64,000 nt of DNA from the NCBI RefSeq assembly GCF_004797125.1, contig NZ_CP038810.1:1426001-1490000 (forward strand), in the 5' to 3' direction. Below, in pieces: positions 34,693 to 43,511 of the stretch. Both the position numbers and the translations under genes were made by a program. The stretch is from Flavobacterium sangjuense (lineage in GTDB: Bacteria > Bacteroidota > Bacteroidia > Flavobacteriales > Flavobacteriaceae). Under the pieces are notes generated by a model. It did not search any database. It was not told the origin of the DNA and saw nothing but the letters and a program-made list of their open reading frames with translations. The stretch's first letter is position 1; each line of letters opens with the position of its first letter.

Positions 34693-36330
34693 TTATAATT
34701 TAATAAATTTAGAGGAAATTGATGGATTATTTTTTAAGCGAATAATATATATTCCATTTATAAATCCGGAAACATCTATTCTATCATTATTTGAGATAGT
34801 TGCTGTTTGAATTAATTGTCCGATAGCATTGTAAATTTGGATTTCTTCTTTTTCATAACCAGCTGTTTGAACAGTTATAAAATTTGATGAAGGGTTTGGA
34901 TAGATTGATAATTTATTTTTAATATCAAAATCTTCTATTCCAAGTGGGCTTAGGGTAATTGTTTGTAATAAATTGTTGTAACCCGTTGTTGATTCCCAAG
35001 TGCCACTATTTGCAAATTGAATACTATAATCTGAATTTGAAGATAGTGAAGGTGCTTTATCAGGCATCCAAAGATATAATTGAAATGTGCCTGTTATTCC
35101 TGGATTAAAATTTTGGGTAATAGAGATTGAATTTTCCCAGGTTCTTATGTCAGTATTTACTATATAAGTTGTTACTGAATTCGTCGCGGTGTTTTTCATT
35201 ACCAAATAAACATCTCGTTGCTTAAAAGGTCTCGCAAAACCTTCATTTGTAATCGCTAAATTCAAATCAAAGTTTGACCCATTTGACGTTACTGTAGAAG
35301 AATTTATAATAAATCTATACCCCAAATTTTTAAGTATTTGATCATATTGATTTGCCGTTATTTGATTCCAAAAGTCCGGGTGATAATCTCTGTTTAAAGT
35401 AGTCCAGTTTGTCAGTCCCATTTCATAAATAGCATTTGCACCAGTAGTCCGAAAACCACTATTACAAGGGTTTAATCCATTGGTTTCTCCGGTCATTGGC
35501 AAATATTTCGTTTCATTAGATAAATAGTTATACTCTGCTGTGCCGACAGGATTAGTACATTCGTTATCAGTACTATATGTTCCCATATCACCATAATTAT
35601 TTAGAAAAGCATCATTATAAAAACCTATTCTGGCATTTGGTGTTGCTTGATAGGCAGTAGCTGCTGTTAACTGGGTTGTTCCGTACATTGTCTGTTTTAT
35701 TCCAACATATCTAACCTGAATTGGAATTTCAATTGGAGTATTTGCTAACATTGCATCTACAATTTCTTTTCTATTATTCCATTGTGTTGTAGATATTGCG
35801 TCTTCGGTTCCAAATTCGGTTGAGTTTGTATAATACCATTCACCCCAAGTGCCAATAAATCCAGCTTGATGGGAAAAAATAACATCTTTATTGTTGTTTA
35901 GTAAGGAAGAAAGTTGCGAAATATGGGTTAATATTTGAGCTTTTGTTGGTTGCTGGGCCTGTGTTCCTTCTGAATCAGAATAGGAAAATCTAATAATAAC
36001 TTTAAGTCCTGCAGTCCTTATATTATTAAAATCAGTTTGCAGATTATTTAGATAAGTTGCATTAATATTTGAAGTCATAAAAGCACTTAATATAAAATAT
36101 CTGTACACAACAGTTACTTTGTCAGCACTGTTTTTCCAGCCATTTAAAGTTGCAACTGAGAGATTATTTGCACCAACTGTTGTTGCATAATTAGCAGCAG
36201 TTATAGAATATTTTTGTAAACCTCTTTCCGGATTGGCAATTATATTTGTTGAAGCGGTATAATTAACCGTTTGGCCAATTACAGCTACCTGATTGAGTAT
36301 TAAAAGCAAAAATAAAAAAGCCTTTTTCAT
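34693..36330 (-). CDS. Secreted DUF4874/DUF4832 glycosidase-like protein with T9SS sorting domain
   Basis: A 545-residue protein: signal peptide (KKAFLFLLLILNQVAVIGQ), a DUF4874-type TIM-barrel-like domain (about 25-190; NPERGLQKYS, VIIRFSYSDSEG, GFIGTWGEWYYTN), a DUF4832-type region (about 200-450; MTGETNGLNPCNSG, NRDYHPDFWNQI, RDVYLVMKN) and a C-terminal type A sorting domain (YPNPSSNFITVQ...SSKFIKL). These domains are found together in predicted polysaccharide-active surface proteins. Enzymatic activity is not proven. It ends the 3.4-kb island and follows the repeat-protein gene by 93 bp. Confidence 0.85.
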   Translation of the reverse strand: MKKAFLFLLLILNQVAVIGQTVNYTASTNIIANPERGLQKYSITAANYATTVGANNLSVATLNGWKNSADKVTVVYRYFILSAFMTSNINATYLNNLQTDFNNIRTAGLKVIIRFSYSDSEGTQAQQPTKAQILTHISQLSSLLNNNKDVIFSHQAGFIGTWGEWYYTNSTEFGTEDAISTTQWNNRKEIVDAMLANTPIEIPIQVRYVGIKQTMYGTTQLTAATAYQATPNARIGFYNDAFLNNYGDMGTYSTDNECTNPVGTAEYNYLSNETKYLPMTGETNGLNPCNSGFRTTGANAIYEMGLTNWTTLNRDYHPDFWNQITANQYDQILKNLGYRFIINSSTVTSNGSNFDLNLAITNEGFARPFKQRDVYLVMKNTATNSVTTYIVNTDIRTWENSISITQNFNPGITGTFQLYLWMPDKAPSLSSNSDYSIQFANSGTWESTTGYNNLLQTITLSPLGIEDFDIKNKLSIYPNPSSNFITVQTAGYEKEEIQIYNAIGQLIQTATISNNDRIDVSGFINGIYIIRLKNNPSISSKFIKL

Positions 36331-36423
36331 AATTCTTATTATTAAATTTTATTGGATTTTCAATTCTCCAAAAAAATTACCACAGCGTTTCTGGGTTGTA
36401 CCTCAGTTGTTGCGTTTGGCTTT

Positions 36424-37524
36424 CTATTTTTGACCGGATGATATCCCTCCAATTATTGGTGAAGAAAAATTTGCTGTTCCATTCCAAGTACCAGAGCCTC
36501 CAGTTGGACTTACATAATAACCTTTAGCTTCCGTATCAGAGTAAACGATTATTATATCTCCTGATGTATAAGCCCCTTTAATAGGAGAAGAAAAATTCAC
36601 TGTTCCATTCCAACTACCAGAGCCTCCATTTGGACTTACATAATACCCCTTTGCTTCAGTATCTGAATATATAACTGTTATGTAATTTGAAGAAATAGCA
36701 CCTTTGATGGGAGAGGAAAATGTTACTGAACCATTCCAAGTACCAGAGCCTCCAGCTGGACTTACATAATATCCTTTTGCCTCAGTCTCAGAGTAAATTA
36801 CATTGGTATAATTTGAAGAAATAGCACCTTTGATGGGAGAAGAAAAATTCACTGTTCCATTCCAACTACCCGAGCCTCCAGTTGGACTTACATAATATCC
36901 TTTTGCCTCTGTGTCAGAATATAATACGATTGTGAAGTTAGATGCTGTTTTACCAATAATAGGAGAAGAAAAAGTTGCTGTTCCGCTCCAACTGCCTGAT
37001 CCGCCTGTTGGACTTACATAATAACCTTTAGCCTCTAAATTTGAATACAGGACAGTTATCCCGCCTTCAATATTATTATTTTTATTTTCAGATACAACAA
37101 CGTTATTAATAGTTTGTTGGGTAGAAACATTTTCTGCAAACAAAGCATAAGGCACACTCATTAACTGATTAGTTCCAATATTTGTATAATTTGTTCCACC
37201 GGCAGGATCAATTTCTACTTTTAAAAATTTAGAATTTGTTCCCCAATTTATAGAGGAAAATGCACCTGCAATAGCTGAGCCCTGTCCTATATTTAAGTTA
37301 AACAAACCTTGTGCATTAGTTGTTTTGGCATGTGTTTCTGAATAAACAACTGTTCCTGAAATTGAATTATCTATAATGCTGATCTTAACACCAACATTTC
37401 CATTGGCAATTGTGTTTCCACCTAAATCAAATGCAACTGCCTGATAACTGATTCCCTGAGGCGCTTGAGAATAACCACTTATTGTAAGTAGGAATGTAAA
37501 TAATAAAAGGACTGATTTTTTCAT
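36424..37524 (-). CDS. Secreted repeat protein with five 42-residue repeats
   Basis: A 366-residue protein from ATG 37524 (KKSVLLLFTFLLTISGYSQ signal peptide). An N-terminal domain of the kind seen in Bacteroidota tail-fibre-like surface proteins follows (APQGISYQAVAFDLGGNTIANGNVGVKI, then LMSVPYALFAENV). From about residue 160, five repeats of 42 residues start EAKGYYVSP(T/A/N)GGSG(S/T)W, the last cut short at the C terminus. No T9SS sorting motif is seen. ATG 37614 would add an implausible 30-residue leader overlapping the upstream gene. It lies 4 bp downstream of the small T9SS protein. Function unknown. Confidence 0.75.
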   Translation of the reverse strand: MKKSVLLLFTFLLTISGYSQAPQGISYQAVAFDLGGNTIANGNVGVKISIIDNSISGTVVYSETHAKTTNAQGLFNLNIGQGSAIAGAFSSINWGTNSKFLKVEIDPAGGTNYTNIGTNQLMSVPYALFAENVSTQQTINNVVVSENKNNNIEGGITVLYSNLEAKGYYVSPTGGSGSWSGTATFSSPIIGKTASNFTIVLYSDTEAKGYYVSPTGGSGSWNGTVNFSSPIKGAISSNYTNVIYSETEAKGYYVSPAGGSGTWNGSVTFSSPIKGAISSNYITVIYSDTEAKGYYVSPNGGSGSWNGTVNFSSPIKGAYTSGDIIIVYSDTEAKGYYVSPTGGSGTWNGTANFSSPIIGGISSGQK

Positions 37525-37528
37525 AGAT

Positions 37529-37978
37529 TTAGCGTTTAATGATTTTAAAAGATTTGAAGTTTTGATTGTCTGTTTTAATGATATATGTCCCTGTTTGTAA
37601 ATTAGATAAGTCAATTTGATTATTACTGTTTTTTTGGTTATTGACTAATTTTCCATTTAAATCGAAAATATAGATATTTTTAATAATCTCATTTTCAATA
37701 TCAAGGAATACAGAATTTGATGTTGGATTAGGGTAAAACTTTAAATTTTGATTAAACTCAATTTCATTAATACTTAATGAAGTAAATTCAATTCTTGAAA
37801 TTGAACCAATTAGTCCAGAGCTTGCATCGTTTTGATTTGTTGGATTTACAAATACTTCTCCAACTGTATAAATAAGATTATTGTTAGATACTGCTCCTGA
37901 ATTTGTAGAACTCAATGATTGTCCGTAAATAATTGGGATAAATCCAACGCTAATAAATATTGTAAAAATTTGTTTCAT
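37529..37978 (-). CDS. Small T9SS-exported protein
   Basis: A 149-residue protein with a signal peptide (KQIFTIFISVGFIPIIYGQ), a short middle region (LIYTVGEVFVNPTNQN) and a C-terminal type A sorting domain (LKFYPNPTSNSVFLDIE...KSFKIIKR). It is mostly sorting domain, so its mature surface part is only about 50 residues. First gene of the island operon, 118 bp upstream of it being AT-rich and promoter-like. Partner of the repeat protein 4 bp downstream is a reasonable inference. Confidence 0.75.
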   Translation of the reverse strand: MKQIFTIFISVGFIPIIYGQSLSSTNSGAVSNNNLIYTVGEVFVNPTNQNDASSGLIGSISRIEFTSLSINEIEFNQNLKFYPNPTSNSVFLDIENEIIKNIYIFDLNGKLVNNQKNSNNQIDLSNLQTGTYIIKTDNQNFKSFKIIKR

Positions 37979-38096
37979 TTATATTATTTTAAATTTTACT
38001 TTCAAGCTGAAGCACAATTTGTAGCCGCTACTAAAATATATAAAAATACTGATGAACAGCTAATTAAAATGTTTAAACCCAATTTAGTTTAGCTTT

Positions 38097-38927
38097 TTAA
38101 CCAATCTTCACCGAAGTCATGCTCAAACTACCAGCCAATAATTTATCATTAAATAGCGATAGTTCTTCGTTTTTTTGTTTTAATCCCAAAGTATAAATTA
38201 GCGGCAAATAATGATCGGGTGTTGGTATAGCTAATTGTATGGCGGAGGATTCTTTTTGGTAATCAATCAACGATTGAAAATCACCATCTAAAAGGTAATG
38301 GTTAAAGGTACTTCGGGCTTCAATTGCCCAATCAAATCCGTAATCATCTTTATGGAAATTATGAAAATCTACCAGACCCAAATTGTGTACAATATTTCCG
38401 CTGCCAATAATTAGTATTCCTTTGTCACGAAGTTTACTCAGTTTTTGTGCTAAGTCAAAATGATATTGTGCTGGTTTTGTATAATCAATGCTCAACTGAA
38501 TTACGGGAATGTCAGCCTTTGGATATAAATGTTTTAAAACCGACCAGGCACCGTGATCCAAACCCCATTTTTCATCGAGTTCAACCAGCGTTGGCTCTAA
38601 TAATAATTTGGTTGCTTCAGCTAATTCAGGGTTTCCTTTTGCAGGATATTGTACCTCATAAAGCGCTTTTGGAAATCCACCAAAGTCGTGAATCGTTTGT
38701 GGCATTTCCATAGCCGTAACTTTGGTTCCATTAGTAAACCAATGCGCCGAAATACAAATTATAGCTGTTGGCTTTGGCAGTGTTTTGGCAACGTTTCTAA
38801 AACCGGCAACAAATTCATTTTCTTCAATGGCATTCATCGGGTTTCCATGCCCAAGAAATAATAGCGGCATGCGTTCCGTAATGGGTAAATTATCTGAAAA
38901 CTGCTGTAAGTTGTTTAGATTTTGCAT
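38097..38927 (-). CDS. ygiD: 4,5-DOPA-extradiol-dioxygenase-type protein
   Basis: A 276-residue class III extradiol ring-cleavage dioxygenase. LFLGHGNPMNAI holds the first iron-binding His, ISAHWFTNGTKVTAM the second, with DHGAWSVLKHLYP and ILIIGSGNIVHNLG further on. YgiD of E. coli opens the ring of L-DOPA; the natural substrate here is unknown. The gene is complete. Its last 70 bp recur, decayed, at 34619-34688, and a 3.4-kb set of secreted-protein genes lies between the two copies. Confidence 0.88.
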   Translation of the reverse strand: MQNLNNLQQFSDNLPITERMPLLFLGHGNPMNAIEENEFVAGFRNVAKTLPKPTAIICISAHWFTNGTKVTAMEMPQTIHDFGGFPKALYEVQYPAKGNPELAEATKLLLEPTLVELDEKWGLDHGAWSVLKHLYPKADIPVIQLSIDYTKPAQYHFDLAQKLSKLRDKGILIIGSGNIVHNLGLVDFHNFHKDDYGFDWAIEARSTFNHYLLDGDFQSLIDYQKESSAIQLAIPTPDHYLPLIYTLGLKQKNEELSLFNDKLLAGSLSMTSVKIG

Positions 38928-38987
38928 AACGTAAAAATAACGAATCTCTTCCCAAATTTGTTACGTAAGTCAATATTTTCAATAAAA

Positions 38988-39012
38988 AAAACTCACTTGT
39001 TTTAGTGAGTTT
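38988..39012 (-). terminator. Hairpin terminator overlapping the end of the small membrane protein gene
   Basis: AAACTCACT and AGTGAGTTT form a 9-bp stem around TGTTTT, with an A-run (T on the transcript) beyond. The stop codon at 39002-39004 is within the loop and stem. Confidence 0.8.
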
Positions 39013-39484
39013 GATTAATTATTTTATGATGGTGACCTTCATAATGATGTATTTTTCTTTTGCTTCTATGTCTAAAGAAAATAAATATTCCTGTGGTTAA
39101 TATCAGTATGCTTGAAAGCCAGAGATAATAACCTGATTCAAAGTGAATTATTTTGGCAGAAATTCCTTTTTCGTCCACTCGTATTTCTTCCCAAGTTGAA
39201 AAAATAACGGCTAAAAAAGAAGCTAAAAAAGCCGTAATCATAGATAGTTTATAGTGTTTAATAAATAAAATTATTGAAATCACATACAAAGGATTGGCTA
39301 ACCAAATTAACCATTCTAACACACCACCTCCAAATATGGCGACACTACCAATGGTTATATATTGCCATGAACTTACCGATTCAATGATATCGTAATCAAT
39401 GGTAACTACAAATTGAGTCAGTGAAATAATAAACACAATCACACTCAATACGATGGTTAATGTTTGTATTTGAATAGATTTCAT
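39002..39484 (-). CDS. Four-helix membrane protein of unknown function
   Basis: A 160-residue protein with four hydrophobic helices (IQTLTIVLSVIVFIISL, YITIGSVAIFGGGVLEWLIW, MITAFLASFLAVIF, LWLSSILILTTGIFIFF) and a His/Lys-rich cytoplasmic tail (GHHHK). No family recognised. It stands alone between the dioxygenase gene and a plus-strand gene. Confidence 0.65.
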   Translation of the reverse strand: MKSIQIQTLTIVLSVIVFIISLTQFVVTIDYDIIESVSSWQYITIGSVAIFGGGVLEWLIWLANPLYVISIILFIKHYKLSMITAFLASFLAVIFSTWEEIRVDEKGISAKIIHFESGYYLWLSSILILTTGIFIFFRHRSKRKIHHYEGHHHKIINQTH

Positions 39485-39594
39485 AAAATAAATTATTTAA
39501 TATAATTTAACTTTGCAAAATGAATGTAAGTACTAATTTATGCATTTTTTCTAATTTTCGTAGTATTTGCGAATTTTATTATTAAAACCGAACC

Positions 39595-40023
39595 ATGATT
39601 GTAAACTTGAAAAACGGTGTCGACAAATTGCTTTTTGGTATGAAACAAAAAGATGTGGAAGCTTTATATGGCAAAGCAGACAAACAATATAAAGACGAAG
39701 ACGGAAATGTTATCTGTTTGTACAACAAGCAAAAACTAAGTCTGACCTTTTATGAAGATGAAGACTTTCGTTTGGGTTACATCATTTGCTCCCACGATGA
39801 GGCGACGATTCTAGATAGAAAAGTCATAGGAAGAAACATAGAAGTTGTTAAAAACGAATTGCCATTCAAATCCTGGACAAAAGAAGATTTTGACACGACC
39901 GAAAATCACTTCAATGAAAGTAATTGGTTGATACTGCAATCAGAATATGATGATATTATCCGGGTTGAAATTGGTGCCATCATCAACGATAAAGACGAGT
40001 TTGATTGGAAGTTTAAGAGTTAG
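39595..40023 (+). CDS. Cytoplasmic protein of unknown function
   Basis: A 142-residue soluble, acidic protein without signal peptide: LLFGMKQKDVEALYGKADKQYKDEDGN...LSLTFYEDEDFRLGYI. Small proteins of this style sometimes act as immunity proteins, but no toxin gene is adjacent, so this is not claimed. It is a single plus-strand gene, convergent with clpS. Confidence 0.6.
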   Translation: MIVNLKNGVDKLLFGMKQKDVEALYGKADKQYKDEDGNVICLYNKQKLSLTFYEDEDFRLGYIICSHDEATILDRKVIGRNIEVVKNELPFKSWTKEDFDTTENHFNESNWLILQSEYDDIIRVEIGAIINDKDEFDWKFKS

Positions 40024-40057
40024 TATTCAGGAAAACAAACATAAACCTCATAAACTT

Positions 40058-40339
40058 TTAAACTATCTCAGCACTTAAACCAGCTTCCAACAATTGTGTG
40101 CATTGTGGTTTTAGTTCATCGAACGAACCGGTTTTTACAGTACATTTTCCTTTATAGTGAACTAAAATAGCGCATTGTTCCGCTTGTTCCGAAGTATGAT
40201 TACAAACACGAATCAGTGTGTCAATCACATGATCAAAAGTGTTGACATCATCATTATACAATACGATTTCGTGGTTAATTCCAATTTGTTCTTCGACTAA
40301 AACGTCTTCCTGAACTTTTTCAATAGTACTCATTTTCAT
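40058..40339 (-). CDS. clpS: ATP-dependent Clp protease adaptor
   Basis: A 93-residue ClpS: hands N-degron substrates to ClpAP or ClpCP. The core VLYNDDVNTFDHVIDTLIRVCNHTSEQAEQCAILVHYKGKC has the Asn-Asp-Asp and His residues of the N-end binding pocket. Length is normal. It follows prmA by 31 bp, the usual clpS-prmA pairing in Flavobacteriia. Confidence 0.92.
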   Translation of the reverse strand: MKMSTIEKVQEDVLVEEQIGINHEIVLYNDDVNTFDHVIDTLIRVCNHTSEQAEQCAILVHYKGKCTVKTGSFDELKPQCTQLLEAGLSAEIV

Positions 40340-40370
40340 TTCGTTTTACAAGGTGTAAAATTTCCAGCTG

Positions 40371-41204
40371 CTAATTTACATATTTAAGCGAAGTCCAATT
40401 ATTTCTTTCGAATTTTTTAACATACGTCAGGCCTTTCTCAGTGCATGATGCATCAATAAAAGGAATGTCTTCAGTGTAAAATCCGCTTAATAAAAGGATG
40501 CCGTTTTTGTTTAAGCAATCAACGTATTGCTGCATATCATTTAGCAAAATATTGCGGTTGATATTGGCAATAATCAAATCGTACTTTTTGTCTTTTAGCA
40601 AAGAAGCATCGCCTTCGTATACGGAAATTTCATGGCAATTATTACGTTCTGCATTTTCAATAGAATTCAAATAGCACCAGTTGTCAATATCGATGGCGTC
40701 AATAGGTTTGGCGCCTTTCATTTCGGCAAGAATGGCCAAAATAGCAGTTCCGCAACCCATGTCTAAGGTTTTCATGTTGGTTATATCTGTCTCTAAAAGA
40801 TGCTGAATCATCATGTGAGTTGTTTCGTGATGACCAGTTCCGAAACTCATTTTAGGTTCGATGACAATATCAAATTCGGCATTGGTTTTTGGGTGAAATG
40901 GAGCGCGGACATGGCATTTTCCGTCTACATCAATTGGCTCGAAGTTTTTTTCCCACTCTTCATTCCAATTGACTTGCTCAATTTCTTCGATTGTGTGGGA
41001 AATAGTGAACTCAGGAGAATGTAGCAAATAAATATCATCTAATATATTTTTAGTCCAAAGGTCTTTTTGAATATAAGCGCTAAATCCGTTTTCAGTTTCC
41101 ATGAAACTTTCAAAAGGTTTTTCGCCAAGTTCTGCGATTAAAATTTCAGAACCTGGTTCTTTTGGCTCAACCGAAAAATGATATGCTAAATAGATGTTTG
41201 ACAT
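40371..41204 (-). CDS. prmA: Ribosomal protein L11 methyltransferase
   Basis: A 277-residue SAM-dependent enzyme that methylates ribosomal protein L11. Motif I LDMGCGTAILAILAEMKGA, motif II AIDIDNWCYLNSIENAERN, and the IIANINRNILL post-motif stretch are those of PrmA; PKMSFGTGHHETTHMM is the family-specific substrate loop before motif I. Upstream of clpS and close to tpiA on the same strand. Confidence 0.93.
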   Translation of the reverse strand: MSNIYLAYHFSVEPKEPGSEILIAELGEKPFESFMETENGFSAYIQKDLWTKNILDDIYLLHSPEFTISHTIEEIEQVNWNEEWEKNFEPIDVDGKCHVRAPFHPKTNAEFDIVIEPKMSFGTGHHETTHMMIQHLLETDITNMKTLDMGCGTAILAILAEMKGAKPIDAIDIDNWCYLNSIENAERNNCHEISVYEGDASLLKDKKYDLIIANINRNILLNDMQQYVDCLNKNGILLLSGFYTEDIPFIDASCTEKGLTYVKKFERNNWTSLKYVN

Positions 41205-41263
41205 TCTTTTTTTTGCAAAGGTAACAATCGATACCCTTACTTCGAAGTCATTTCATCAAAAAA

Positions 41264-41734
41264 TTAATCATCTGTTTTTGCAACAGTTTTTAGGCTGGCA
41301 TTCGGAATTTCATCTGGAGTTACACTGAAAATCATCAATTTGCTATAGCGTTTTCCCTCAGCGTCATAAAGATAAGTAATGGTATTTTCTTTTGGATTGT
41401 AGACCAATTTTGCTCTCATGAATTTGGAACGTATCAACCACGTACCTTCTTCTTCACTGGTTTGTGTAAACTCAATAATTGAACCATGATGCATTCGCAC
41501 TTGGCCATTATCATACATGCAAAGGACAATATAGCCATTTGTTTTTGAGCCTATTTCACGAATATCAATAATGGTGTTTTCATATTCTGTTTCTTTCAGC
41601 TCGTATTTTTCAAACTCTTTGTTCCAAATATAATATTTTCTGCTATCGGATTGAAACCGCTTCTGAATATCAACTTGGGCATGCATATTCCAACAGAATA
41701 CGAACAAAAATAGTAGGATGAATTTTGCTTTCAT
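41264..41734 (-). CDS. Secreted protein of unknown function
   Basis: A 156-residue protein with a signal peptide (KAKFILLFLFVFCWNMHAQ). The mature part has a beta-rich pattern (YIWNKEFEKYELKETEYENTIIDIREIGSK). No family recognised. It lies between tpiA and prmA, transcribed in the same direction. Confidence 0.65.
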   Translation of the reverse strand: MKAKFILLFLFVFCWNMHAQVDIQKRFQSDSRKYYIWNKEFEKYELKETEYENTIIDIREIGSKTNGYIVLCMYDNGQVRMHHGSIIEFTQTSEEEGTWLIRSKFMRAKLVYNPKENTITYLYDAEGKRYSKLMIFSVTPDEIPNASLKTVAKTDD

Positions 41735-41830
41735 TTGTTTTGACTTTAGGACGAAGTAAAATAATGGGTTTATTCGATTAAAAGCAAATAAAATCGATGA
41801 AATACATATGTAATTTAATAAATATAAAAA

Positions 41831-41856
41831 AAACCTTTCAAATTAATGAAAGGTTT
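41831..41856 (-). terminator. Hairpin terminator of tpiA
   Basis: AAACCTTTCA and TGAAAGGTTT form a 10-bp stem around AATTAA, with A on the far side (T on the transcript), 21 bp past the tpiA stop. Confidence 0.8.
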
Positions 41857-41877
41857 CAAATTATAACATTACTTTTC

Positions 41878-42630
41878 TTATATCGAGCTAACGATTGCGG
41901 AAAAGTCGGTTGCTTTTAGAGCAGCACCACCAATTAGTCCTCCATCAACATCCGGTTTTGAGAAAATTTCTTTAGCATTGTCTGGTTTAACGCTTCCTCC
42001 GTAAAGTATTGAAACATCTTCGGCAACATTACTTCCATAACGTTGTCTTACAGTTTCTCTAATAAATCGATGCATTTCCTGCGCTTGATCCGGTGAAGCA
42101 GTTTCTCCGGTCCCGATTGCCCAAACAGGTTCATATGCCAAAACTATTTGTTCCCAATCTTTGTCTTTAATATGAAACAATCCATCACGAAGTTGGTTTT
42201 CAACTACATTAAAATGTTGGTTGTTTTGTCTGTCTTTTAATTCTTCACCAAAGCAAAAAATTACTGTCATATTGTGTGATAAAGCAGTTGTTACTTTATC
42301 TGCCAAAATAAAATCGGTTTCATGAAAATAAGCACGTCGTTCAGAATGGCCAATGATAACAATATTTACTCCGACACTTTTGAGCATATCTGCCGAAATT
42401 TCACCTGTGTAAGCACCACTTTCAAACTGACTCATATTTTGTGCAGCTACAGCAATATTGGTAAACTCTAAATGATCTACAGCTGAAGCTAGGTTGATAA
42501 ATGTTGGCGCAACGATAACTTGTGCTTCAACGTCATAAGGTAATTTATCTATTAATTCGTTTAATAAATCTTCTGTTTCTTCCGCATTTTTGTGCATTTT
42601 CCAATTGCCGGCAACAATTTTTTGTCTCAT
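41878..42630 (-). CDS. tpiA: Triosephosphate isomerase
   Basis: Interconverts dihydroxyacetone phosphate and glyceraldehyde-3-phosphate. The 250-residue protein has the N-terminal KIVAGNWKMHKN (Asn9 and Lys11), catalytic His95 in IIGHSERR and catalytic Glu167 in LAYEPVWAIGTG, and the phosphate loop LYGGSVKPDN and GGLIGGAALK. The start shares a base with the stop of the thioredoxin gene, so it is translationally coupled to it. Confidence 0.97.
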   Translation of the reverse strand: MRQKIVAGNWKMHKNAEETEDLLNELIDKLPYDVEAQVIVAPTFINLASAVDHLEFTNIAVAAQNMSQFESGAYTGEISADMLKSVGVNIVIIGHSERRAYFHETDFILADKVTTALSHNMTVIFCFGEELKDRQNNQHFNVVENQLRDGLFHIKDKDWEQIVLAYEPVWAIGTGETASPDQAQEMHRFIRETVRQRYGSNVAEDVSILYGGSVKPDNAKEIFSKPDVDGGLIGGAALKATDFSAIVSSI

Positions 42631-43127
42631 TATTCTAATTTTTTTAATTGCTCGTTAATTTTATCAAAATCGGTTTCAATAGCGCGATAAATTACAATTT
42701 TACCTTTTTTATCCAGTATTATATATCTCGGAATCCAATCTAAATCTATGGATGTTCCAAATTCACCTTTCATGCCATCGGTTGCCCAATAATGGTCGCC
42801 TTTTAGTTCATGTTTTTCAATTCCGGCTTGCCATTTATCAAAAACTTTATCCATCGAAATGAATATGTAATCAACATTAGGATTGTTGGCTTGCATTTCT
42901 TTTACTTTTGGCATTGCTTTTACGCAATCGCCGCACCAGGAAGCCCAAACTTCAATCACAGTAACTTTTCCATTGTGTTTTTTTAGAATTTCCTTAAATG
43001 AAATTTCTTTGTTGTCGGGAGTTATTAATTTTTTGGATAATGCTTTCTTCGAAAAAGTATCACTCTCAACATTTGAAAATGCAAAAGCTACAACTAGTAT
43101 CACTAAAAGCAGAACAATTTTTTTCAT
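42630..43127 (-). CDS. Thioredoxin/TlpA-like periplasmic protein
   Basis: A 165-residue protein with an N-terminal hydrophobic signal (KKIVLLLVILVVAFAFSNV) and a thioredoxin fold with VIEVWASWCGDCVKAMPKVK; the active site is Cys-Gly-Asp-Cys rather than CGPC. RYIILDKKGKIVIYRA is the cis-Pro-containing end. It should act as a disulfide reductase or isomerase in the periplasm. It is in the same transcript as tpiA and, upstream, a DoxX/thioredoxin protein. Confidence 0.85.
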   Translation of the reverse strand: MKKIVLLLVILVVAFAFSNVESDTFSKKALSKKLITPDNKEISFKEILKKHNGKVTVIEVWASWCGDCVKAMPKVKEMQANNPNVDYIFISMDKVFDKWQAGIEKHELKGDHYWATDGMKGEFGTSIDLDWIPRYIILDKKGKIVIYRAIETDFDKINEQLKKLE

Positions 43128-43157
43128 AATTTTTTATTGAATTTGGGGCGAAACGGT

Positions 43158-43448
43158 TTATTCAGATTTCTTATCTTTCTGATCTTTTAGATAAAATAAT
43201 TTATGATTTTTTCTTTTACGCTCTCGTCTTTCTTTTTTCTTTTTATAATCATAAAGATACTTTATAATTAAAATAACACCTAAAGCTGAACAAAACACAA
43301 ATGTACTTCCAAGAAGTATGTATACAGTATTCCCTAATGGTGGATCTTCCATTGTAGAGATATGCTCTAAAACGTAATAACCTATCAAAAAAACAAGAAC
43401 ACATGCTCCAATTCCGATGAGCGCACGTTGATGCAATCTTCTGGACAT
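43158..43448 (-). CDS. Small membrane protein of unknown function
   Basis: A 96-residue protein from ATG 43448 (SRRLHQRALIGIG...); the ATG at 43463 gives five more residues. Two hydrophobic helices (LIGIGACVLVFLIGYYVLE and TVYILLGSTFVFCSALGVILIIKYL), then a very basic tail (KKKERRERKRKNHK). Probably cytoplasmic-tail-anchored in the inner membrane. No family recognised. Between the DoxX/thioredoxin and thioredoxin genes on the same strand. Confidence 0.65.
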   Translation of the reverse strand: MSRRLHQRALIGIGACVLVFLIGYYVLEHISTMEDPPLGNTVYILLGSTFVFCSALGVILIIKYLYDYKKKKERRERKRKNHKLFYLKDQKDKKSE

Positions 43449-43511
43449 TATATATTTAATCATTACTCTGAATTTTAATATTTAAAAATAGTAAAAAGAT
43501 ATCTAAACTAA

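Noticed and set aside
39595..40023. Immunity protein of a toxin-antitoxin or polymorphic toxin pair
   Set aside because: No toxin-like gene adjacent and no recognised immunity motif.
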